Source: Kiritimatiellia bacterium
Lineage (GTDB): Bacteria; Verrucomicrobiota; Kiritimatiellia; RFP12; UBA1067
Direction of reading: 5' to 3'
Length of the DNA stretch: 47,713 bases
Assembly (NCBI GenBank): GCA_027858965.1
Contig: JAQIBS010000119.1
Coordinates: 1-47,713 of the forward strand
The position numbers and the translations under genes were made by a program. A model generated the notes under the pieces. That model had not been told where the DNA came from and made no database searches. It saw only the letters and a list, made by a program, of their open reading frames with translations. Of this stretch, positions 26,010 through 33,847 are shown one piece after another; within the stretch, counting starts at the first letter, position 1, and every line of letters begins with the position of its first letter.

Positions 26010-28259
26010 TTATTTAATCAGAATGATAGTCCCGCGGTTGAATCCGATGTAACCGGGTCCATCAAAGACTGATGTGTTTATATCAGCGGAGTACTTGCCT
26101 TTCGGAAGATGAACTCCGTCTACCCATAGATCTCCAACCTGGATTGAACCTTCGTATGACAGTGTCAGCGGTATAGCTGAGTCAGCGACCAGCGTAAAAT
26201 CAGCTCCCTGGGTTGTCACCTGATCAGCCGGCAGTTCATAACGTAGAAGCTGCAGGTCATCGATCAGAGATCCGCTGTTTAAGTTGATGGATCTGATACC
26301 CTCAAACCTCAGTGTGTGCATTCCAGCTGTTACATTACGCAGCAGAACCTCTTTTTCAACGAATATGAGCTGTAGGGCCTGAACAACACCAACTTCGACT
26401 CCATCCAGCATAATGCGGAAATCATGACCGCCGCGTTCAAAGGTGACGAAGTTGGCGGCGTTTATAAGGAACTGTAATTTGTAATCACCATCCTCTGGTA
26501 CGCTGATCTGCGTTTCCATGGTGCCATTACCCATCAGTACTGCGGTCTGAACACCTTGCGGGGCATAGTACCGTTCATCGGTGTTGCCCGGTCTGTTAGT
26601 TGAGACCGCGCTGTTATTTCGCTGGAATCCACTGTAGTGATAAGTGTCCGTGTCAGAGAATGTCCAGCCGTTGGTTGTGCCACCTCTGACTATTCCCGAT
26701 GGCAGAAGTGGATCACTCTCGAAATCTGCAAAGGATATTGTATTTGCAGCTTCCACCGGAGCCTCTCCGATAATCGTTCCCAGCAGAGGATAGATAAAGA
26801 GCTCACCCATGATCTGCGCGGTAAAGTCCTGACCTGTTGCACTTCCGTCACAACGATAGGTGTCAAAGCGCAGGTAGCGCACATAAGGCAGATTGGTGAA
26901 GGTAACGGCATACTCGTAGGGTGTAGCCGTGTCTGCATGATCCGTAATCTCCGCCAACTCCGTCCAGTTGGTTTTATCCAGACTGCCGTTGACAACAATA
27001 CGTCCCGTTCCATAGTAGGTTCCGCCAGCGGAAAATTCATTCGACCAGCAGATCAAATCCGTTCCCACAACATACATCGGCATACCCAGATCCGCCGTGA
27101 TTTCAACATCATCGTAAAATCGAATAGCGTTACCGGTAACATGGGTCCATGCTTGGTCGGTAAGCCGAGGACATTCCTCTTTATCATGAGATACAGAAGT
27201 ATCTTTGTTAAATTCATAAGTGTAATATATAGAATCCCCCAGCTGGCTTTCAAATGTGCTCGTCTGCACCTGAATCTCGCCCAACAACTGCCGTATTATA
27301 GTTGTACCGGTTTTTTTATTGCAGGCAAAGGCCAGATAGCGGGATTGAACATTGGGCAGGATAAAGTCAAACCGACAGGATTCTCCGTTGACGTTAAAAT
27401 TATCCACTAGTGATGCATACAGAGTCTGCTCTCCCAGGCAGGTCCAGTTGACGCCGTCCAGACTGTTACTTAGCACAACCCGCTCCGTACCCCAAGTATT
27501 CCCCCCCAAATTGTAAGCGTAGAGATGAGCACTGCGCAATGTATTGGTTCCATCCAGGGCTACGGTGATCAACACATTGCTTGCTATGCAGAGCGCGGGG
27601 TCTTCCGGGTCTATATCACTCGTGGAACTTACGCCGTACTGCACACTTTCATCACGAGCACTTGACCACAGACCATTCTTCAGCCCTGTAAAATAGGTAT
27701 CCGAGTGGATGGTAGGATGAGCTGGGGGCGAAGCAGTATAGGAAAGCGGCAGCAAGGCACGCGAGTTAGCGGCAGAGCTAGAGACAACGATCTCAGCGAT
27801 GAGCTGTCCGTCAGCATCTGATGCCTTAGTGCTATTCACCCGCAGATAACGAGCATTTGCCCAGAAATTACTACCAACAAAAGCTCCATCACCACTTGAT
27901 GCCATAGCCCCTAAATTCATCCATGTCATACTATCCGGGCTGCATTCAAGCGTTGCTGATCCGGTTGACAGAGTTTCTGCCCCTGTCTCGCTATAAGTAT
28001 AAAGTGCCACCTGGCTCAACTGCATACGCCTTCCCAGATCAGCGGTAACAACAACATCATCTACATACTTCACGGCATCAGAGACACCGTTAGTCCAATA
28101 GCCGTCATTCAGTTTTCTAGTCCATGTATCCGGAGTTGAGGCATCCGCCGCAATACTTGTGGTATAGGCGAAAGAGATCACATTTGTCTCTGCGGCCATA
28201 CCCAGGCTGGCAAAAATCAAACTCACTATTAATAAAAGATCACGCTTCATATTTTTCAT
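26010..28259 (-). CDS. Secreted discoidin-domain protein with C-terminal GTIILIK tag
   Basis: 749 residues; AAGGA seven bases before the ATG; signal peptide 1-22 (LLLIVSLIFASLGMAAE). Three divergent discoidin-like (F5/8 type C) sandwich repeats at about 25-165, 175-330 and 345-490 share the pattern V(V/E)(I/V)TADLGxxM, then LECSPDSMTW/LSNSLDGVNW/VNGSLDKTNW, then ARYLRVN/SRYLAFA/VRYLRFD. Residues about 500-690 form a further beta-sandwich of PA14/CBM type (DGDYKLQFLINA, GMHTLRFEGIRS). Discoidin domains bind glycans or lipids. The protein ends exactly GTIILIK; the DNA for these residues is nearly identical to the tag of the LamG gene at 2037 although the domains are unrelated. No catalytic site is seen. 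Confidence 0.82.
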   Translation of the reverse strand: MKNMKRDLLLIVSLIFASLGMAAETNVISFAYTTSIAADASTPDTWTRKLNDGYWTNGVSDAVKYVDDVVVTADLGRRMQLSQVALYTYSETGAETLSTGSATLECSPDSMTWMNLGAMASSGDGAFVGSNFWANARYLRVNSTKASDADGQLIAEIVVSSSAANSRALLPLSYTASPPAHPTIHSDTYFTGLKNGLWSSARDESVQYGVSSTSDIDPEDPALCIASNVLITVALDGTNTLRSAHLYAYNLGGNTWGTERVVLSNSLDGVNWTCLGEQTLYASLVDNFNVNGESCRFDFILPNVQSRYLAFACNKKTGTTIIRQLLGEIQVQTSTFESQLGDSIYYTYEFNKDTSVSHDKEECPRLTDQAWTHVTGNAIRFYDDVEITADLGMPMYVVGTDLICWSNEFSAGGTYYGTGRIVVNGSLDKTNWTELAEITDHADTATPYEYAVTFTNLPYVRYLRFDTYRCDGSATGQDFTAQIMGELFIYPLLGTIIGEAPVEAANTISFADFESDPLLPSGIVRGGTTNGWTFSDTDTYHYSGFQRNNSAVSTNRPGNTDERYYAPQGVQTAVLMGNGTMETQISVPEDGDYKLQFLINAANFVTFERGGHDFRIMLDGVEVGVVQALQLIFVEKEVLLRNVTAGMHTLRFEGIRSINLNSGSLIDDLQLLRYELPADQVTTQGADFTLVADSAIPLTLSYEGSIQVGDLWVDGVHLPKGKYSADINTSVFDGPGYIGFNRGTIILIK

Positions 28260-28490
28260 ATTTTTCCTTATGTTTCAACACCAACTCAATAAATCTATTT
28301 TTACAAGATCACTCCGATGGGATGCAGAATAAATCACCATATCACTAATGTTAAATGTCAACTTTAGTAGGGAGCGCGGGAAAAGTCAAGAATCAAGATT
28401 TCTGATGTTCGTGGAGGAGCGCATATCAGTTCCGTTGAACTATGAAATTTGTTATAATTCTACAACGACGTGCAATTTCAAGGTCACCCA

Positions 28491-28568
28491 AGCTTCCAGC
28501 CGTGTCAGGGCGTAGCCCAGAGGGCGAAGACTGGATTGGCTTATGGTACAGAGAGCAAGCTGGAAGCT
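28491..28568. repeat. 78-bp hairpin element downstream of hipA
   Basis: Arms AGCTTCCAGC (28491-28500) and GCTGGAAGCT (28559-28568) enclose a G/C-rich core. The element lies 13 bases beyond the hipA stop and fits a mobile-repeat or terminator-type element. A TATAAT is present at 28453-28458 without a good -35. The remaining part of 28260-28581 shows no gene. It lacks the core sites of an integron attC. Confidence 0.5.
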
Positions 28569-28581
28569 GTTTCTGCAGTCT

Positions 28582-29889
28582 TCACTCAAACTTCTCCAAT
28601 CGCAGATTTTTCTGAATCAGGTCACGATGTTCGGGAAGAACCCGAACGTCATCCGCATAATCCATCCAGCGATTGATAACCTCCTGCACCTCTTTTACAA
28701 TGCTTTCGGCTCGTCCGCGCTTCATTGAAGCCATTCGAGCGCATGCCTCGAAATCACCCAGCAAAAAACCATCCCGCTTGCCATTCAATGTCATCTGATG
28801 AGCTGATGTCCACTCACCAGTCGGTTGATAGCTGTAAGTCACATCAAATGCAGGAGCTAGAGACCACTGTCCGGACTTATCCATCAGGAACGCTATATTT
28901 TTAACATGATCATCCTGGTTACGTCCGATGATATTAAACACCATCCGACGGTACAACTCTTCAATCGTCTCCATCGACGCTTCCAATCGACGGATCACCT
29001 GTATCGCCTGCTCATAACCATATGCACCTGCCTGGTTGAAGTCAAAATGCGCCAGACCTCCTAACGACAGCATATGGAGTTTTTCTCCTCCGTCCAGACG
29101 ATCAAAGCGCTTTGTCATGAAATGCCGCCGCCCGTTCTCTTCAAACAGACGGCACTGGCTCATCGTAATCCCCGCATCAATCGCCATGCGGTGATAGGCA
29201 TACTCAATGGCCCCGTACCCCTTCGGGTCCTCAAGCTCCTTATCCTTATTACCACTGACACCGTCAAACTTCATCAGCCAACACTCAAATCCAGGTCCCG
29301 CTTTTACCTGTCCCGAACGTACCTCATTAGTCTCAGGATTCCAGGCAATGACCGCTTTTGCCCGAGCCCCTCCGGCCGAGGTGCCCACCCGGATAATATC
29401 TTTCAACGCCTCTGCTCTATTTTCATCATGGACATATACCTGCAGGTTACCACGATGCGTCAACACATCTGATGCCAGTTTAACCAGTTTATCGACTTCA
29501 ACAGGCGAACTCTGACGCGCTACCGGACCAATTACCGGTGCAAACTCCAATGCCCCCATGCCGCGCGAACCGATATAACAAAGACGTTCAACGGCATTGA
29601 AAGACTCCGCTGACCGTCCCTGCCGAGCCAACCATGCATCGATCAGTGCATTACCGAAACGGTCTGGTAACGAATCCGCCAACAGACCAGGCAACCCATG
29701 AAAAGTCTCACTCTTAAGTGCTGCAAACGAATAAATCTGTGTCGAAAGAGGCGTCATCAATGGAGCGACCTCAATTCCGCTTCCAGCAAAAGCCGGGTTA
29801 TACTCAAATCTCGCCGTTACCTCCCCCTCATCCACCGTCACAGCACCGATGGTACGCCCCCACAACTTTACCTCTGCCAGTGAACTCAT
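28582..29889 (-). CDS. hipA: HipA-family serine/threonine kinase toxin
   Basis: 435 residues, the normal HipA length (E. coli 440). The N-terminal lobe has MTPLST...FAALKSETFHGLPGLLADSLPDRFGN, typical of the couple/HipA_N region. GTSAGGARAK (169-178) is the ejectable loop whose Ser (here Ser171) is autophosphorylated in E. coli HipA; the usual GGARPK is GGARAK here. The catalytic loop is GRNQDDHVKNIAF (Asp326/Asp327 region) and the metal-binding Asp is in APAFDVTYSY (Asp349), so the kinase appears intact. E. coli HipA phosphorylates glutamyl-tRNA synthetase, causing growth arrest; the target of this homologue may differ. Its ATG overlaps the hipB stop in ATGA (29886-29889), giving coupled translation in a standard hipBA operon. 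Confidence 0.95.
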   Translation of the reverse strand: MSSLAEVKLWGRTIGAVTVDEGEVTARFEYNPAFAGSGIEVAPLMTPLSTQIYSFAALKSETFHGLPGLLADSLPDRFGNALIDAWLARQGRSAESFNAVERLCYIGSRGMGALEFAPVIGPVARQSSPVEVDKLVKLASDVLTHRGNLQVYVHDENRAEALKDIIRVGTSAGGARAKAVIAWNPETNEVRSGQVKAGPGFECWLMKFDGVSGNKDKELEDPKGYGAIEYAYHRMAIDAGITMSQCRLFEENGRRHFMTKRFDRLDGGEKLHMLSLGGLAHFDFNQAGAYGYEQAIQVIRRLEASMETIEELYRRMVFNIIGRNQDDHVKNIAFLMDKSGQWSLAPAFDVTYSYQPTGEWTSAHQMTLNGKRDGFLLGDFEACARMASMKRGRAESIVKEVQEVINRWMDYADDVRVLPEHRDLIQKNLRLEKFE

Positions 29890-30230
29890 GATTCATCCCC
29901 CCACTGCCAAGGCTCTTTGCTCCTTACCTTATTACGGGATGCCCGTTTACGCGCCTTTCCTTTCAATTTAAGCAAGTCCATTGGGCGCGGTCCAACCTCT
30001 GGCACAAGCGTTTCCAATCTGTCCATCAAATCCAATACGCGTAAAATCCGGATCATGTTAGTCAACTGCGTTGATGTTCCAGCTTCCATACGTTCTACAG
30101 CACGCTTGGAAACCCCAGACTGCTTGGCAATTTCGGCTTGCGAAAACTCAAGTTCCAACCGCCTCTGTGCCAACCGAAACCCTAACTCAGCTAATATAGA
30201 TTCATCCAACAATAATTTGTCAATTTTCAC
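29886..30230 (-). CDS. hipB: HipB-family antitoxin, XRE-type DNA-binding protein
   Basis: 114 residues with a GTG start supported by GGAGAGG six to twelve bases upstream. Residues about 15-70 are a Cro/C1 helix-turn-helix (LGFRLAQRRLELEFSQAEIAKQSGVSKRAVERMEAG). A basic tail (KLKGKARKRASRNKVRSKE) and a C-terminal EPWQWGDES follow; the tail is longer than in E. coli HipB and its Trp-rich end may help toxin binding or degradation (inference). HipB binds HipA and represses the operon by binding palindromes upstream. The palindromes at 30297-30360 are the obvious operators. Confidence 0.93.
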   Translation of the reverse strand: MKIDKLLLDESILAELGFRLAQRRLELEFSQAEIAKQSGVSKRAVERMEAGTSTQLTNMIRILRVLDLMDRLETLVPEVGPRPMDLLKLKGKARKRASRNKVRSKEPWQWGDES

Positions 30231-30296
30231 GACACCTCTCCATTTCAGGTAAATTTATATCACAATATGCGACACCACAAAAGAATAAAAAATACT

Positions 30297-30360
30297 AAAT
30301 CGCCATATTTGGCGATTTAATTGTAAAATATGATTTTATTCGTCTTATTTGGCGATTTAA
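30297..30360 (-). promoter_or_regulatory. hipBA operator, palindrome plus a second half-site
   Basis: A perfect palindrome AAATCGCC-ATATTT-GGCGATTT (30297-30318) lies 67 bases before the hipB start. Its right half, with flanks TATTTGGCGATTTAA (30306-30320), recurs exactly at 30346-30360, 40 bases apart, about four helical turns. This is the arrangement expected for cooperative binding of HipB dimers. The second site has no left arm. The stretch is also A/T-rich and likely contains the promoter. Confidence 0.7.
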
Positions 30361-30411
30361 CAAAGAATACTACGCAAGAAAATACTCAACGGAGGTGAGA
30401 TGCGCCCTTTG

Positions 30412-33400
30412 CTACTCAATCTCAGGCATGGGCACAGGCTTGCCTTCTCTCTGCATGGTCAGCTGTTCCTGGGGCTCGTAGACACCATAGAAGACCGCAT
30501 TCATGTCGATCCATGTTCCGATACGGCGCAGCTCGGCGGCAGTCAGCTCCACCTTGCTGTGTCCTGTCTGAAGCATCTGGATCAGTCCGCTGCCGATTGC
30601 TCCATCCTCTCCGCCTTCGGGAGTGACCTGAATCTGATTACGCTGAGCAAAATAGGTGACCAGCGGCCGCTTGTTCTTCTTTGAGATCCGGCGTACGGTT
30701 TTGCCACTGCTATCTTTGGTATAACACAGACTCTGATAAGAGGCGGTGTAGCCATTCGCCCCGGTAATCGTACGCGAGAGATTCATCCCGCCTTTGGCCT
30801 CTTTGTCGTTGTGACACTTGATACATTTGGCATCAAAGATCGGCTGCACATTCTCCACAAATCCATAGGGACGTCCCGACTCAGGAGTGGGTGTCAATGC
30901 CGCCGCCGGACGTTTCATGGCAGTTACCAGCCTCTGACCCGCAGCCGAGGCAGCCATTTTGTTCTCGTGGCAGCCAATACAGGAAACGCGTTCACCCGGC
31001 ATTAAGGAGGTACTGGAGCGCATCGTCCGGTAGGCAAATCCATCCTTATCCAGGACCTGAAGCAGAATTGCCTTACGGGCCGGCACAAGGAAACGGGCAG
31101 ACCCATCCGCCTCCACGGGGGCCACCCCGAGAATTGCCCGCGTGTTTTCTTCCCCGGCCGCACCAATGCGGGGGTTATTTGCGTCACGGGTTGTTTTGGG
31201 AAGCACCTGCACTACACGGATCTCTTTAATTATTCCCCGTTCCGCCTTGGGTAACCCTTCATAAACATCGGAGAGAAACATCTCGCCCATGCCCTTATCA
31301 GCCAGCTCTTTATTGAATAACGAAGGAAGAACCGGCGGCATCTTACGCGCTGCCAGAGGAGTGGGGTTGGTTGATCCAATGCGTCCGTCACGATAGATCA
31401 GTTCGCGGTTGCCCTGATCATCCATCACATAAAGGCCCATCGCATAATCGGGATTATGGCGAGTGGGTTCATACATCAACCCCTCGCGGCTGTAGGCCAC
31501 CAGAAAGAGATTTTCCGAGAGCGGCCACGGTGCATTGTACCACTCTCCATTCGGCCCCCGCTCGCATTCAGGGTAGTGACCCGGTGTCAGACGCGTCACG
31601 GCTTCCTGGCTGTTGTTGTGAATCGACGGATCAATCAGCATCACCGGACCTCCGGTGATGGCGTGATGCGCCGAGGCCACGCAGACAATTTTACTGCTAC
31701 CCGGTATGGGCTTGGCCTGGAAGGTGCAATGCGGTTTAGGAAGCTCGTTGCCCCACACAGCCATTGGATTGGTGCCATCCGGACGCATGGACCAGAGGTT
31801 CTGGTGAGTCACCGCATCGCGGTCAATGTAATCCCAGCGGGCAAAGAGCAGATGACCGCTGTTGGAAACCGCCGGAAACCACTCATTTACATCGTTCCAT
31901 GAGATCTGCTGAATATTGGAGCCATCGGGTTGCATCCTGTACATGGTATAGGAGTGCCAGCGGTCACTGTAACCCCACCAGAAACAGCGCGATGATGCAC
32001 GGCGACGGGTGGAGACAAAAGCAATCCCGCCATCCGGCAGCCACTCCGGCATCAGGTCATCGTAGATATCCTTTGTGATCTGACGCAGGCCGGTTCCATC
32101 AACACCAATCTCATAAATGTGATAATAGTGATGATTGGTGTCGGTCTCGTTGCGCGGCAGATTACGCGGATCAAGCGCGCCCTCCGTTGCAACAAAAGAG
32201 AAGAGAATTTTTTTACCATCATACGAAAGCCGCGGCTCCAGAATATTTCCCGGCGGCATCTGTCCGTTGAGGATATCACGATAGGCCATCGAAACACCCG
32301 GATGCTCCAACACAAACAGACTTCCGCCGGGTCTCTGCCTCCAACCAAAATACTGGGCCACCTCATGGTTCCAGGAGGGGTTACGTCGTTTGCAGAACAA
32401 CAGCTCACCATAGCCCAGTTTAGGATCAGAAAGCAGCGCACTGCGTTTCATCAGCCGTGCCCGCAGATATCCTTCCCATCCTGAACCGGCCACAGCCGGA
32501 GCCTTTCCAGTAATCTGACTGGTCCGTTTAATCTGATCTTCCGTGCAGGCGGTTACACGGGCGGCATCTCCTCCACCAAAAAGTTTATCGTCCTGCACCC
32601 ACTCCGAAACCGCCAGCAGAAAGAGATCCAACTCCGGCGCATTTGGGACACCTGCCACCACCTTGTCATAGGCAGTACGAACAGAGGCACCCAGTTTTTC
32701 AAACCCGATGCCCCCCTGCGCCTTTGCTTGCGAGATTTCTGCCAGCACCTTCAAACCTTCAACCCAGGTGCCGTCATAACGCACAACTGCAACCGCCCCC
32801 GGACCAGTCATCGTGAGACCCTCCACGCCCTGCGTCAGGGTCCAGGCTTCATCTGTATCGCGGACAATCACATAGCCGCCAAATCCATCCTCGCTATTAC
32901 CATCCGACACAATGACAACCGGCAGCTGCGCTGTTGAATCAAGAGAGCCTTTGAAAATTCGAAAATCTTTGCCCACGCCATAAACTACGGGAACAGTTGC
33001 TGCTGCAACCGTGCCACCGGTGCATTCATAGCGCCAGCCGTTAGCCTCCTGCTTATCCGAAAACCCCTCTGAGGCCTGAAAAGCAGGACCCCCTGCGTAA
33101 GTCACAATCGGATCCCATTCCGTGGTATCACAGGAATAGGAACCACCACGATTCACAATAAAACGCAGTGTATCGCCCTTCTTAACCTCAACATCACAGA
33201 CGACCTCTTTGCCAACTCCATCCTTGCCCGCCAGGTCCGCAGACCAGACTACCTTGTTGTTGTGGCGCACTGAGACCTTCACTCCATCGCCCTCAAGATG
33301 CAGTTTCCTGACAACACCCGAAACAGATACGCGACCTGCCTTAGGGGCAACGAAGACACGGGCTGTATCGGATTTATTACCCGGATGCATCCATGTTTTT

Positions 33401-33768
33401 CCGACTCGCGCCCAGCTCTCACCACCGGTCCAGAATGTTGATTCATACCACACAGAATCACTTGCAGGAGGACGACCCATCCGGGCAAATTCATTCACCT
33501 CTTCGGATGCACTATATACAAGAGAGACTGGCCCCTCTTCAATACGCACCCCCGGCATACTTTTCAACTCAGCTGTTTTCACACCGTCCTGCGCACGGAC
33601 CTTTGAGTTTATCAGAGTGGACCGCTGTCCTGAAAAAACACGAGGAATCGCTGGATGCTCAACCTTCGGCACTACAGCATCAGACAGCATCGACCACTCC
33701 CCCGGCACCTGAACGGCAGCCGCCAGACAGGCAATCGGCATTAAACATAAAATCTTAATTTTCATCAT
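30412..33768 (-). CDS. Secreted HzsA-related diheme propeller protein with CBM-like N-terminal module
   Basis: 1118 residues; AGGGAG nine bases before the ATG; signal peptide about 1-18 (LCLMPIACLAAAVQ). Residues about 98-228 are a jelly-roll module (WARVGKTWMHPGNKSDTARVFVAPKAGRVSVSG...SCDTTEWDPIVTY) that is frequent in PVC exported enzymes. A helical linker follows and then, from about 465, the HzsA middle-domain-like propeller: GGSLFVLEHPGVSMAYRDI, LSYDGKKILFSFV, LMPEWLPDGGIAFVSTRR, WFPAVSNSGHLLFARWDYIDRDAV. Haem sites are CIGCH (930-934) and CIKCH (982-986); the end has KVELTAAELRRIGTWIDMNAVFYG. It is a paralogue of the proteins at 20279 and 42886, sharing the propeller and haem region but not the N-terminal module. 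No tag. It follows the discoidin/autotransporter-repeat gene by 79 bases on the same strand. Confidence 0.85.
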   Translation of the reverse strand: MMKIKILCLMPIACLAAAVQVPGEWSMLSDAVVPKVEHPAIPRVFSGQRSTLINSKVRAQDGVKTAELKSMPGVRIEEGPVSLVYSASEEVNEFARMGRPPASDSVWYESTFWTGGESWARVGKTWMHPGNKSDTARVFVAPKAGRVSVSGVVRKLHLEGDGVKVSVRHNNKVVWSADLAGKDGVGKEVVCDVEVKKGDTLRFIVNRGGSYSCDTTEWDPIVTYAGGPAFQASEGFSDKQEANGWRYECTGGTVAAATVPVVYGVGKDFRIFKGSLDSTAQLPVVIVSDGNSEDGFGGYVIVRDTDEAWTLTQGVEGLTMTGPGAVAVVRYDGTWVEGLKVLAEISQAKAQGGIGFEKLGASVRTAYDKVVAGVPNAPELDLFLLAVSEWVQDDKLFGGGDAARVTACTEDQIKRTSQITGKAPAVAGSGWEGYLRARLMKRSALLSDPKLGYGELLFCKRRNPSWNHEVAQYFGWRQRPGGSLFVLEHPGVSMAYRDILNGQMPPGNILEPRLSYDGKKILFSFVATEGALDPRNLPRNETDTNHHYYHIYEIGVDGTGLRQITKDIYDDLMPEWLPDGGIAFVSTRRRASSRCFWWGYSDRWHSYTMYRMQPDGSNIQQISWNDVNEWFPAVSNSGHLLFARWDYIDRDAVTHQNLWSMRPDGTNPMAVWGNELPKPHCTFQAKPIPGSSKIVCVASAHHAITGGPVMLIDPSIHNNSQEAVTRLTPGHYPECERGPNGEWYNAPWPLSENLFLVAYSREGLMYEPTRHNPDYAMGLYVMDDQGNRELIYRDGRIGSTNPTPLAARKMPPVLPSLFNKELADKGMGEMFLSDVYEGLPKAERGIIKEIRVVQVLPKTTRDANNPRIGAAGEENTRAILGVAPVEADGSARFLVPARKAILLQVLDKDGFAYRTMRSSTSLMPGERVSCIGCHENKMAASAAGQRLVTAMKRPAAALTPTPESGRPYGFVENVQPIFDAKCIKCHNDKEAKGGMNLSRTITGANGYTASYQSLCYTKDSSGKTVRRISKKNKRPLVTYFAQRNQIQVTPEGGEDGAIGSGLIQMLQTGHSKVELTAAELRRIGTWIDMNAVFYGVYEPQEQLTMQREGKPVPMPEIE

Positions 33769-33847
33769 CTGAATTCTCCCTGATTCTTAACTGATAATTA
33801 TACCTTTTATAAAAGGATAAGACAACCACACAGGACTGTTCCCTTTT

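Noticed and set aside
28491..28568. Integron attC site next to a toxin-antitoxin cassette
   Set aside because: No GTTRRRY/RYYYAAC core sites and no integrase gene in the window.
28470..28676. Plus-strand small gene at the hipA 3' end
   Set aside because: It reads through the hairpin element and the reverse of hipA codons; no start context or family resemblance.
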